In this document: positions 1-7,407 of the stretch, in pieces | How positions within the stretch are numbered: the first letter of the stretch is position 1 | Layout: the number at the start of each line of letters is the position of its first letter | Source of the DNA: Bacillota bacterium | GTDB lineage: Bacteria; Bacillota; Clostridia; Oscillospirales; Ruminococcaceae | Direction: 5' to 3' | Assembly (NCBI GenBank): GCA_023395435.1 | Contig: JAEWZG010000153.1 | Coordinates: forward strand, 1 to 8,926 | DNA: 8,926 nt | Made by a program: the position numbers and the translations under genes | Notes under the pieces: generated by a model | What the model was told of the DNA's origin: nothing | The model's input: the letters and a program-made list of their open reading frames with translations, nothing else | Databases searched by the model: none

Positions 1-13
1 AACCTTTTGTATT

Positions 14-20
14 GGAGTGA
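14..20 (+). promoter_or_regulatory. Ribosome binding site that sets the spoIIID start
   Basis: GGAGTGA lies five bases before the TTG at 26. The longest possible ORF would begin at the GTG at 17, but that codon is inside this Shine-Dalgarno sequence and has no site of its own in the 16 bases upstream. The promoter of the gene is outside the window. Confidence 0.7.
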
Positions 21-25
21 GAGTA

Positions 26-301
26 TTGAAGGAACTACCTAAAGACTGTGAACGTGCCGTAATACTTGGCGAGTACATTCTGGAAAATAAATCAACTGTC
101 CGTGCCTGTGCAAAACAGTTTGGAATAAGCAAATCAACAGTACACAAAGACGTATCTGAAAGACTACCGAAAATTCAACCACAATTACATGCTCAGGTAA
201 AAGAAATTTTGGAACTTAATAAGCAGGAACGTCATATTCGTGGCGGCCTCGCAACAAAACTCAAATATGAGGAAATGAACAAACAAAAGATTACTACATA
301 A
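26..301 (+). CDS. spoIIID: Stage III sporulation protein D, mother-cell transcription regulator
   Basis: Small DNA-binding protein that, in Bacillus and clostridia, activates and represses mother-cell genes after engulfment together with sigma-E. The 91-residue product (TTG start) is close to the roughly 93 residues of B. subtilis SpoIIID and resembles it along its whole length. A helix-turn-helix spans about residues 23-44, with the recognition helix in ISKSTVHKDVSERLP, a family signature. The basic C-terminal stretch HIRGGLATKLKY (about 70-81) matches the second DNA-contact region. It is the only plus-strand gene here, convergent with dapL and ending 35 bases before a shared terminator, so it is transcribed separately from the metabolic block. 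Its presence implies a spore-forming host. Family assignment is firm; the start codon is inferred from the ribosome binding site. Confidence 0.95.
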   Translation: MKELPKDCERAVILGEYILENKSTVRACAKQFGISKSTVHKDVSERLPKIQPQLHAQVKEILELNKQERHIRGGLATKLKYEEMNKQKITT

Positions 302-335
302 TTATTCACCTTCGCTTAACGCTCCACCTTTCAGT

Positions 336-373
336 AAAATAAAAACGGTAGATTGCTCTACCGTTTTTATTTT
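336..373. terminator. Bidirectional intrinsic terminator between spoIIID and dapL
   Basis: A perfect inverted repeat has a 17-bp stem (336-352 with 357-373) and a TTGC loop. The GC-containing core ACGGTAGA/TCTACCGT is flanked by A-runs on the left and T-runs on the right, so the RNA ends in a U-rich tract on either strand. It lies between two convergent genes and its right edge overlaps the dapL stop codon at 372-374. This is the expected end of both transcripts. Confidence 0.9.
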
Positions 374-1574
374 ATTTACTTAAAAGTTCTTTTATTCTTC
401 TTACTGCTTCTTTTGTTGCGTCCTTATCACCAAAGGCTGTAAGTCTGAAATAGCCTTCGCCGTTATTACCAAAGCCTGCACCTGGTGTTCCGACAACGTT
501 TGCATTATTTAACAGATAATCAAAGAATTCCCATGAACCCATATTATTAGGACACTTGAGCCAGATGTATGGTGAGTTCTTCCCGCCTGTGAACCATATG
601 CCCATTTCAGTAAGAGCATCGGCAATAATCTTCGCGTTATCCATATAGTAAGCGATATTCTCTTTAATCTGCTTCTGTCCTTCTGCTGTAAATACTGCTG
701 CAGCACCACACTGAACTGGATAAGATACGCCGTTGAATTTTGTAGCAAGACGTCTGTACCATAGCTTATAGATATTGACTGTTTCGCCATCTGAATTCTT
801 CATCTCAAGGTCGTGAGGAATTACTGTATAACCACAACGTGTTCCAGTAAAACCTGCGGTTTTGGAAAGACTACAGAATTCTATTGCGCATTTTCTTGCA
901 CCTTCAACAGCAAATATACTTCTTGGCATTGATTGATCCTGAATGTAAGCTTCATAAGCTGAATCAAAGAGGATAACAGCATTATTTGCAAGTGCATAAT
1001 CAACCCATTCCTTAAGCTGCTGCTTTGTATAGACTGAGCCTGTTGGGTTGTTTGGCGAACACAAATAAATTATATCTGCTTTAACATTATTATCAGGCAT
1101 TGCAGCGAAGCCATTTTCTTTTGTTGAGTCAGCGTAAATAATTTTTCTGCCTGCCATAATATTTGAGTCAACATAAACCGGATAAACAGGATCAGTAACA
1201 AGAACAGTATTGTCTGCTCCGAAAATGTCTGCGATATTTCCGCAATCACTCTTTGCACCGTCTGAAATAAGAACTTCATCGGCTTTTACAATAACACCAT
1301 TGCTCTTATAATAATCAGAAACAGCCTGTCTTAAAAATTCATAGCCCTCATAATCAGGATAGCCCTTGAAGGTTTCTTTTAGTCCCAATTCGTCGCATCC
1401 TTTTTTCATTGCTTCAACAACAACAGGAGCAAGAGGCAGAGTGACGTCACCGATACCAAGACGAATAACTTTTTTATCAGGATTATTTATTGTATAATCT
1501 TTTACTCTTTTTGCAATATCTGCAAAAAGATAATTCTCTTTTAGATTTCTGAAATTTTCATTTATACTTGCCAT
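372..1574 (-). CDS. dapL: LL-diaminopimelate aminotransferase (DapL)
   Basis: PLP-dependent class I/II aminotransferase that converts tetrahydrodipicolinate to LL-2,6-diaminopimelate with glutamate as amino donor, bypassing the succinylase and acetylase branches of lysine synthesis. The 400 residues are full length for the family. Visible features are the N-terminal LGIGDVTLPL (about 39-48) typical of DapL, SPNNPTG (173-179), the PLP-contacting Asp204 in FDSAYEAY, the Schiff-base Lys238 in SLSKTAGFTGTR, and the substrate-carboxylate Arg377 in YFRLTA. The ATG at 1574 is preceded by GAGAGG at 1583-1588 with 8-nt spacing. It lies 96 nt downstream of the carB-dapF ORF on the same strand and has a promoter of its own. 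Its product is the substrate of the DapF domain encoded just upstream, so the pair makes meso-diaminopimelate. Confidence 0.95.
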   Translation of the reverse strand: MASINENFRNLKENYLFADIAKRVKDYTINNPDKKVIRLGIGDVTLPLAPVVVEAMKKGCDELGLKETFKGYPDYEGYEFLRQAVSDYYKSNGVIVKADEVLISDGAKSDCGNIADIFGADNTVLVTDPVYPVYVDSNIMAGRKIIYADSTKENGFAAMPDNNVKADIIYLCSPNNPTGSVYTKQQLKEWVDYALANNAVILFDSAYEAYIQDQSMPRSIFAVEGARKCAIEFCSLSKTAGFTGTRCGYTVIPHDLEMKNSDGETVNIYKLWYRRLATKFNGVSYPVQCGAAAVFTAEGQKQIKENIAYYMDNAKIIADALTEMGIWFTGGKNSPYIWLKCPNNMGSWEFFDYLLNNANVVGTPGAGFGNNGEGYFRLTAFGDKDATKEAVRRIKELLSK

Positions 1575-1598
1575 AACATCGCCCTCTCAAAAATATTC

Positions 1599-1628
1599 GT
1601 AGATAGTTAGAATTGACTAACTATCTAC
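1599..1628. promoter_or_regulatory. Perfect 12-bp inverted repeat over the dapL transcription start (likely operator)
   Basis: GTAGATAGTTAG (1599-1610) and its exact reverse complement CTAACTATCTAC (1617-1628) flank a 6-bp spacer. On the minus strand the repeat begins at the base directly after the predicted -10 box of dapL, so the predicted start site falls inside the first arm. An RNA starting there would carry only part of that arm, which favours a DNA operator for a dimeric repressor over a leader hairpin. For transcripts reading through from carB-dapF the full hairpin would form. It could then act as a weak terminator, but the following U-run begins only after GAATA, so this is less convincing. 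The regulator is unknown. Confidence 0.6.
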
Positions 1629-1657
1629 ATTTTATCATATTAAAGTAATTATTTCAA
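1629..1657 (-). promoter_or_regulatory. Predicted sigma-A promoter of dapL
   Basis: On the minus strand TTGAAA (1652-1657) is followed by a 17-bp AT-rich spacer and TAAAAT (1629-1634), close to the TTGACA/TATAAT consensus at ideal spacing. The -35 box begins 13 bp after the stop codon of carB-dapF. The predicted start is near 1621-1623, about 50 nt before the dapL ATG. Confidence 0.65.
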
Positions 1658-1670
1658 TATTTACGCCAGA

Positions 1671-2510
1671 TTAAATTACAATACTTCCCTTATAAACTGT
1701 CTGTGCATTACCTGTCATATAAACTGTTTCATCTGTATAAACAATCTTAAGATCGCCACCAAGAAGCTTAACAGTAATTTCCTCATTCTTATTACAGAAG
1801 CCATTTTCAACTGCAGCAACTGCAGCAGCACAAGCACCTGTTCCACAAGCCCATGTTTCACCGCTTCCTCGTTCCCATACACGCATCTTTATTGTGTTGC
1901 GGTCGAGAACCTTAACAAACTCGGTATTTACACGTTCAGGGAAAAGTGATGAATGCTCAAATTTTGGACCAAGCTTTTCAATGTCAAGGGTATCAACATT
2001 GTTTTGGAATACTACGCAATGAGGGTTACCAATTGAAACACAGGTAATAGAATAATCTTCACCGTCAATCTGAACCTTTTTATCAACTACTTTGTCACCG
2101 CCAAGATTTACTGGAATAAGCTTTGGATTAAGTTCTGCCTTACCCATATCAACCTTTACATATTGTACTTCCTTATTATGATAGAGAAGTTCAAGCGTTT
2201 TGATACCGCTCAAGGTTTCTATAGACATTGTATCCTTTTCGACAAGTTTGTTATCACGAAGGAATTTCGCAACACAACGGATTGCATTACCACACATTTT
2301 GCCTTCTGAACCATCAAGGTTGAACATTCTCATCTGTGCATCAGCGACATCTGAACGATGGATAATTACAACACCGTCGCCACCGATACCAAAATGTCTG
2401 TCTGAAAGACGAAGTGATAGTCCTTCCGGATTGTCAATTCTCTGGTCGAAACAATTAAAGTAAATATAGTCGTTTCCGCAACCCTGCATTTTTGTGAATT
2501 CAAGAGTCTG
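1671..2510 (-). other. dapF: Diaminopimelate epimerase (DapF) domain of the fusion ORF
   Basis: Residues about 1068-1346 of the fusion. DapF interconverts LL- and meso-diaminopimelate by a cofactor-free two-cysteine mechanism. Both catalytic cysteines are visible: Cys1140 in MCGNAIRC and Cys1289 in ACGTGACA. Also present are the N-terminal FTKMQGCGNDY, the HFGIGGDG loop (1107-1113) and the ERGSGET loop (1280-1286) before the second cysteine. About 279 residues is normal for a complete DapF with its two pseudo-symmetric halves. It is joined to CarB by a short polar linker (about 1050-1067). The linker contains an ATG (Met1063, at 2523-2525) that could yield a 284-residue DapF, but no Shine-Dalgarno sequence precedes it. 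Confidence 0.92.
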
Positions 2511-5500
2511 CTTTTCTTTTCTCATATCATTGATGTTTACAAGCTCTGTTGACTGCTCTGAGTACTTACTCTTAAGGCTTGAAGCAATTGCGTTTGCTGT
2601 ATCAATAGATGTAAGACAAGGTATATTTCTCTCAACTGTTTTTCTTCTAATCTTAACACTGTCACGGGTTGGGATTCTACCCTTTGATGAAGTTGAGATA
2701 ACATAGTCAATCTTTCCACTTTCAATAAGTGTAAGCGTATTATTATCAGATTCATGGATTTTATCAACTGTTATTGAAGGAATACCATGCTCTGTGAGAA
2801 CTGCAGCAGTACCCTTTGTAGCGTATAAAGTGAATCCAAGATCGTAGAAGGATTTTGCTGTATGCGCAATTTCAGGCTTATCACTGTTTCTTATTGTAAA
2901 GAGAACTCCACCCTTTTTGCCTAGCTTATAGCCTGCGGCAATAAGTCCTTTATATAAAGCTTCTTCAAGAGTATTTGCTACTGCGAGAACTTCACCTGTT
3001 GATTTCATTTCAGGACCGAGGTGGTTATCAACGTCGATTAGCTTTTCAAATGAGAATACAGGAACTTTTACTGCAACATATGGTGAATTCTTGTATAAAC
3101 CTGTGCCATATCCCATATCTGCAAGCTTTTCGCCGAGCATTGCACGTGTTGCAAGTTCAACCATTGGAACACCTGTTACTTTTGAGATATAAGGAATTGT
3201 TCTTGAAGAACGTGGGTTAACTTCAATTACATAAAGCTCATTTTCATAGATTAGATACTGGATGTTTACAAGTCCCATTGTATTGAGTGAAACTGCAAGC
3301 TTCTTTGAGCAATCAATAATTCTTTCTGTAAGTTCGTCACTTACATTCCATGCGGGATATACTGCTATTGAGTCACCGGAGTGAATACCAGCTCTTTCAA
3401 TATGCTCCATAATACCAGGGATAAGGATATCCTCTCCATCACAGATTGCATCAACTTCAATTTCTGTACCATTAAGATATTTATCTATAAGAACTGGATT
3501 TTCAATTCCTTGTCTTAAGATAATCTCCATATATTCCTTGATATCATCATCATTGAATGCGATAATCATGTTCTGTCCACCAAGAACATATGAAGGACGC
3601 ATAAGAACAGGATATTGAATTCTGTTTGCAATTGTGAGAGCTTCTTCAGCTGTCATTACTGTGAAACCTTCAGGACGCTTAATGTTGTGACGTTCAAGAA
3701 GTTCATCAAATCTTTCTCTATCCTCAGCAGCATCAATACTATCTGCTGGTGTACCAAGAATATTTACGTTATTTTCAGAAAGATATTTTGTAAGCTTGAT
3801 TGCTGTCTGTCCACCGAATGCAACAACAACACCGACCGGCTTTTCAACTTCAATTATGTTCATAACATCTTCGTTTGTTAAAGGTTCAAAATAAAGTCTG
3901 TCAGCTGTATCAAAATCTGTCGATACAGTTTCAGGGTTGTTATTCACGATAACAACCTGATAGCCCTGTTTTTTTAGTGCCCATACACAATGTACAGAAG
4001 CGTAGTCAAATTCAATTCCCTGACCGATACGGATAGGACCTGAACCGAATACTATTACTGTTGGCTTTGTATCATTATGGCGCTTTATAAATTCACTTGC
4101 TTCGTCTTCCTTATCATAGCTTGAATAGAAGTAAGGTGTTTCCGCAGAGAATTCAGCCGCACAAGTATCAACCATTTTAAAGGAAGCACGTGCTGGCTTT
4201 TTAATCTCGCAGCCTGAAATCTTTGTAATAACTTTATCAGGATAGCCAAGGAATTTTGCCTTTTTATATAGGCATTCATCAAGCTCGCCTTTTGCAAGTT
4301 CTCTTTCACAGTCAATTAGCTTGTTAAGCTTTGATAAGAACCATAAATCAATCTTTGTTATTTCATGGATATATTCTTTTGTAATGCCACGACGGAGAGC
4401 TTCATATACAACAAAAAGTCTTAAGTCATTGCACTCACCAATTTTTGCTCTGATTTCATCATCTGTGAATTTATCGAATTTTGGACTAATCAAACAGTCA
4501 TGTCCGATTTCTGCACCGCGAACTGCTTTCATTATAGCTTCTTCAAAAGTAGCGCCTATAGCCATAACTTCGCCAGTTGCCTTCATTTGTGTACCAAGAG
4601 TTCTTCTTGCATAAACAAATTTATCAAAAGGCCATTTTGGGAGCTTTACTACTACATAGTCAAGAGTAGGCTCGAAGCAAGCTGCTGTTTTTCCTGTTAC
4701 TGCATTCTTGATTTCTGACAGTGTATAGCCTATTGCAATTTTTGCTGCAACCTTTGCTATCGGATATCCTGTTGCTTTTGAAGCAAGAGCAGATGAACGG
4801 GATACACGAGGGTTTACTTCAATTACTGCATATTCAAAATTATCAGGGTTCAATGCAAACTGGCAGTTACATCCGCCTTCTACCTTAAGTTCTGAAATAA
4901 TATTCAATGCAGCTGAACGGAGCATCTGATATTCTTTATCTGATAATGTTACGCAAGGAGCAATAACGATACTGTCACCTGTATGAACACCGACAGGGTC
5001 AAAATTTTCCATTGAGCAGACAGTAATTACATTTCCGACACTATCACGCATAACTTCAAACTCGATTTCCTTCCAGCCAGCGATACATTTTTCAACAAGA
5101 ACCTGATGAATTGGTGAAAGTTCAAGCCCGTTTCTTGTTATCTCAAGGAGTTCTTCAAGGTTATTTACAATTCCTCCGCCTGAACCACCAAGTGTGAATG
5201 CAGGACGGATGATAACTGGATAACCGATTTCATCAGCGAATTTTACTGCACTTTCTACATCTGTTACTACAACTGATGGAATACAAGGCTGATTGATAGA
5301 TTCCATAGTATCCTTGAACATCTGACGGTCTTCTGCCTTATCAATAGTTTCTGGGTTTGCACCAAGAAGCTTAACACCATATTCTTCAAGGAAGCCTGAC
5401 TTAGCAAGCTGCATTGAAAGGGTAAGACCTGTCTGTCCGCCAAGTGTTGAAAGAAGGCTGTCAGGACGTTCTTTCTTTATAACTCTTTTTACAGTTTCAA

Positions 5501-5711
5501 GAGTAAGAGGTTCGATATAGATTTTATCTGCCATCGCATTATCTGTCATTATAGTAGCAGGATTTGAATTAATTAGAATTACTTCAAGTCCTTCTTCTTT
5601 CAAAGCACGACAGGCCTGCGTTCCTGCATAGTCAAACTCAGCAGCCTGACCGATTACTATAGGCCCTGAACCGATTACCATTACTCTCTTAATATCTTTA
5701 TTTAAAGGCAT
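1671..5711 (-). CDS. carB-dapF: Fusion protein: carbamoyl-phosphate synthase large subunit (CarB) + diaminopimelate epimerase (DapF)
   Basis: One uninterrupted 1346-codon frame. Residues 1 to about 1050 are a complete CarB. The carboxyphosphate ATP-grasp half includes Arg129, Arg169, Glu215, Gln284 and Glu298. An oligomerisation region covers about 400-550. The carbamate ATP-grasp half includes Arg665, Arg705, Gln818 and Glu830. An MGS-like allosteric domain covers about 935-1048 with YATKGTAAVL and IRRKTVERNIPCLTS. CarB makes carbamoyl phosphate from bicarbonate, two ATP and ammonia channelled from CarA. From about residue 1068 the frame continues as a full DapF. Stand-alone CarB is usually about 1060-1075 residues, so the extra length equals one epimerase. 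The start overlaps the carA stop by one base (TAATG) and has GGGAGG at 5721-5726 inside the end of carA. Both domain calls are strong; whether the chain stays fused in the cell is not known from sequence. Confidence 0.93.
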   Translation of the reverse strand: MPLNKDIKRVMVIGSGPIVIGQAAEFDYAGTQACRALKEEGLEVILINSNPATIMTDNAMADKIYIEPLTLETVKRVIKKERPDSLLSTLGGQTGLTLSMQLAKSGFLEEYGVKLLGANPETIDKAEDRQMFKDTMESINQPCIPSVVVTDVESAVKFADEIGYPVIIRPAFTLGGSGGGIVNNLEELLEITRNGLELSPIHQVLVEKCIAGWKEIEFEVMRDSVGNVITVCSMENFDPVGVHTGDSIVIAPCVTLSDKEYQMLRSAALNIISELKVEGGCNCQFALNPDNFEYAVIEVNPRVSRSSALASKATGYPIAKVAAKIAIGYTLSEIKNAVTGKTAACFEPTLDYVVVKLPKWPFDKFVYARRTLGTQMKATGEVMAIGATFEEAIMKAVRGAEIGHDCLISPKFDKFTDDEIRAKIGECNDLRLFVVYEALRRGITKEYIHEITKIDLWFLSKLNKLIDCERELAKGELDECLYKKAKFLGYPDKVITKISGCEIKKPARASFKMVDTCAAEFSAETPYFYSSYDKEDEASEFIKRHNDTKPTVIVFGSGPIRIGQGIEFDYASVHCVWALKKQGYQVVIVNNNPETVSTDFDTADRLYFEPLTNEDVMNIIEVEKPVGVVVAFGGQTAIKLTKYLSENNVNILGTPADSIDAAEDRERFDELLERHNIKRPEGFTVMTAEEALTIANRIQYPVLMRPSYVLGGQNMIIAFNDDDIKEYMEIILRQGIENPVLIDKYLNGTEIEVDAICDGEDILIPGIMEHIERAGIHSGDSIAVYPAWNVSDELTERIIDCSKKLAVSLNTMGLVNIQYLIYENELYVIEVNPRSSRTIPYISKVTGVPMVELATRAMLGEKLADMGYGTGLYKNSPYVAVKVPVFSFEKLIDVDNHLGPEMKSTGEVLAVANTLEEALYKGLIAAGYKLGKKGGVLFTIRNSDKPEIAHTAKSFYDLGFTLYATKGTAAVLTEHGIPSITVDKIHESDNNTLTLIESGKIDYVISTSSKGRIPTRDSVKIRRKTVERNIPCLTSIDTANAIASSLKSKYSEQSTELVNINDMRKEKQTLEFTKMQGCGNDYIYFNCFDQRIDNPEGLSLRLSDRHFGIGGDGVVIIHRSDVADAQMRMFNLDGSEGKMCGNAIRCVAKFLRDNKLVEKDTMSIETLSGIKTLELLYHNKEVQYVKVDMGKAELNPKLIPVNLGGDKVVDKKVQIDGEDYSITCVSIGNPHCVVFQNNVDTLDIEKLGPKFEHSSLFPERVNTEFVKVLDRNTIKMRVWERGSGETWACGTGACAAAVAAVENGFCNKNEEITVKLLGGDLKIVYTDETVYMTGNAQTVYKGSIVI

Positions 5712-6793
5712 TATTTATTTCCTCCCTCTATTAACTTAATAAATCTGTCAAACAGGAATGCTGTATCGAGTGGTCCTGCTGAAGCTTCAGGGTGGAACTG
5801 AACTGAAAATGCAGGCATATCTGTGTATTCGACTCCCTCACAGGTATTGTCATTTGCATTAACAAAACTGATTTTTGCATTTGCTGGAATACTATCATTT
5901 ACAACAGCGTATCCATGATTCTGGCTTGTTATATAAACTCTGCTTGTTTCTTTTTCAAGTGCTGGCTGATTTGCTCCACGATGACCGTATTTAAGCTTTT
6001 CAGTTTTTGCACCTTGTGATAGAGCTAAAAGCTGATGTCCGAGGCATATTCCGAAGGTCGGAATTTTAGCAGAAACAAGCTTCTTAAGCTCGCTTATAAT
6101 TTCAACATTTTCAGCTGGATCGCCAGGGCCGTTTGAAAGCATTATTCCATCCGGAGCAAGCTCCTTGATTCTTTCTGCTGTTGTATATGACGGAACTTCA
6201 ATTACTTCGCAACCACGATTTACAAGCTCACGTCTTATATTTGATTTCGCACCAAAGTCCCAAAGTACTACCTTGTGCTTTATTTCATCGGGTTTAAATG
6301 TTGCTTCCTTATCGCAGGTAACTGATTTTACGGCGTCTATTATTGTATAGTTTTCAAGTTCATCAAGAGAAAGACATGTACTTGAACCTTCCTGTACGAT
6401 TTTACCGTTCATTACGCCATGTTCACGAACTATTTTTGTGAGAGCTCGGGTATCAATTCCATAAAGTCCAATTATTCCCGCTGACTTTAAAAAAGTGTCA
6501 AGATCACCCTCACAACGAAAATTCGAAGGCTCTTGACACCAATCTTTAACGATATACGCTTTTAAATGCGGCTGCTTACTCTCAAAATCTGATGGGATAA
6601 TACCATAGTTTCCAATAAGCGGAAATGTCTGAACAACAATTTGCCCATAATAACTTGGATCAGTCAACGTTTCAAGATATCCAGTCATAGCTGTTGTGAA
6701 AACAATTTCTCCAACAACTTCGCCTGAACTACCGAAGCTTTTCCCCTCAAATATAGTGCCGTTTTCCAAAATCAAATATGCCTTATGCTCCAT
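5711..6793 (-). CDS. carA: Carbamoyl-phosphate synthase small subunit (glutamine amidotransferase)
   Basis: CarA hydrolyses glutamine and passes ammonia through a tunnel to CarB. The 360-residue product has the CPSase small-chain N-domain (GSSGEVVGEIVFTTAMTGY, about 22-40 from the chosen Met) and a class I glutamine amidotransferase domain. The latter has the nucleophile Cys250 in GICLGHQ, a QNHGYAV segment, and the His334/Glu336 pair in QFHPEA. A start at 6808 would add MEGEN, but those codons are the ribosome binding site for the ATG at 6793, and the resulting MEHKAYLILENGTIFEG matches how CarA proteins normally begin. It follows the ANTAR gene by 15 nt and overlaps carB by one base, so translation is probably coupled. 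No pyrimidine or arginine attenuator fits into the 15-nt gap, so control is probably from the glnA promoter. Confidence 0.96.
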   Translation of the reverse strand: MEHKAYLILENGTIFEGKSFGSSGEVVGEIVFTTAMTGYLETLTDPSYYGQIVVQTFPLIGNYGIIPSDFESKQPHLKAYIVKDWCQEPSNFRCEGDLDTFLKSAGIIGLYGIDTRALTKIVREHGVMNGKIVQEGSSTCLSLDELENYTIIDAVKSVTCDKEATFKPDEIKHKVVLWDFGAKSNIRRELVNRGCEVIEVPSYTTAERIKELAPDGIMLSNGPGDPAENVEIISELKKLVSAKIPTFGICLGHQLLALSQGAKTEKLKYGHRGANQPALEKETSRVYITSQNHGYAVVNDSIPANAKISFVNANDNTCEGVEYTDMPAFSVQFHPEASAGPLDTAFLFDRFIKLIEGGNK

Positions 6794-6796
6794 ATT

Positions 6797-6806
6797 CTCA
6801 CCCTCC
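6797..6806 (-). promoter_or_regulatory. Ribosome binding site that sets the carA start
   Basis: GGAGGGTGAG on the minus strand, 3 nt before the ATG at 6793 (GGAGGG to ATG spacing 7 nt). The upstream ATG at 6808 overlaps this site and directly abuts the stop codon of the ANTAR gene, so it is an unlikely start. Confidence 0.8.
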
Positions 6807-6808
6807 AT

Positions 6809-7378
6809 TTATATTTCATATGTTTTTAATATGCCAAGTGCGACTTCTTTTTTAGAAATTCGCATATCCATAGCTTGTTTTTCAACGTATCGGTGTGCTT
6901 GCTGTTCTGTGTAATTAAGATATTGTATGAGTGCACACTTAGCCCTGTCAACAAGTCTTATCTCCTCAATCTTGTTCTGAAGTTTCATGTTTTCATTTTG
7001 AAAGCCAAGTAATCTCTGCCTTGTTGCACAGGCAAGTTTCACTGCCTGAAAAAACATCATTCTGTTTATCGGCTTTGTTACTACCAGTACTCCGTAATTT
7101 TCAACCTTTGATGATACCTGATCGGCAATTTCTGCTTTTGTTATAAGTACCACTGCTGAAGTTGTATCTTCAGTAGCTCTCATAGCAAGCTCATGCCCGA
7201 ATTCATCGGTAAGCGGTGCATTGATTACAACTAAATCATAATCATATTCAATGAGAGTTCGCCTTGCCTCTGCACCATTACTGACTGTTGATATTAAAGG
7301 TGAGTTTTCCGACTTTAAAAGTGAAACGAGCATATCTGTACTTTTTTCACTACTCGATACGAGGAGTACACTCTGCAT
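6809..7378 (-). CDS. ANTAR-domain regulator with degenerate receiver (NitR-like, next to glnA)
   Basis: A 189-residue soluble protein: receiver-like domain (about 1-120), short helical linker, and ANTAR RNA-binding domain (about 131-186) with the typical pattern KIEEIRLVDRAKCALIQYLNYTE, then AHRYVEKQAM. ANTAR proteins bind paired hairpins in nascent RNA and prevent termination; in some clostridia such a gene (nitR) lies beside glnA and controls it. Here the usual acidic pair after the first strand is SSSE (residues 8-11), and the phospho-acceptor Asp is Asn53 (VVINAPL). Thr80 and Lys102 (VVTKPI) are kept. Ordinary phosphorylation is therefore unlikely, and activity may respond to a ligand or partner instead. 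An AGGGGG sequence at 7388-7393 precedes the ATG. The gene sits 29 nt after glnA and 15 nt before carA. The RNA target is not obvious in this window. Confidence 0.88.
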   Translation of the reverse strand: MQSVLLVSSSEKSTDMLVSLLKSENSPLISTVSNGAEARRTLIEYDYDLVVINAPLTDEFGHELAMRATEDTTSAVVLITKAEIADQVSSKVENYGVLVVTKPINRMMFFQAVKLACATRQRLLGFQNENMKLQNKIEEIRLVDRAKCALIQYLNYTEQQAHRYVEKQAMDMRISKKEVALGILKTYEI

Positions 7379-7407
7379 CTACTCATTCCCCCTAAAAGAA
7401 ACAGATA

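Noticed and set aside
509..1279. Minus-strand ORFs of 93 and 69 codons inside dapL
   Set aside because: They are out-of-frame readings of dapL, whose own frame contains every expected aminotransferase motif.
2500..2570. Frameshift or lost stop codon from sequencing error as the cause of the CarB-DapF fusion
   Set aside because: Both domains are in the same frame, with a plausible polar linker and no remnant ribosome site at the junction. A single base error could still have removed a stop, so this is kept as a refutation test rather than the preferred explanation.
2200..4718. Several plus-strand and alternate-frame ORFs of 70-97 codons inside carB-dapF
   Set aside because: All lie within well-conserved CarB or DapF coding sequence on the other strand or in another frame. 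The protein sequences are low in recognisable motifs and lack supported starts.
6793..6808. Separate promoter or pyrimidine attenuator for carA
   Set aside because: The gap after the ANTAR gene is only 15 nt and is filled by the ribosome binding site.
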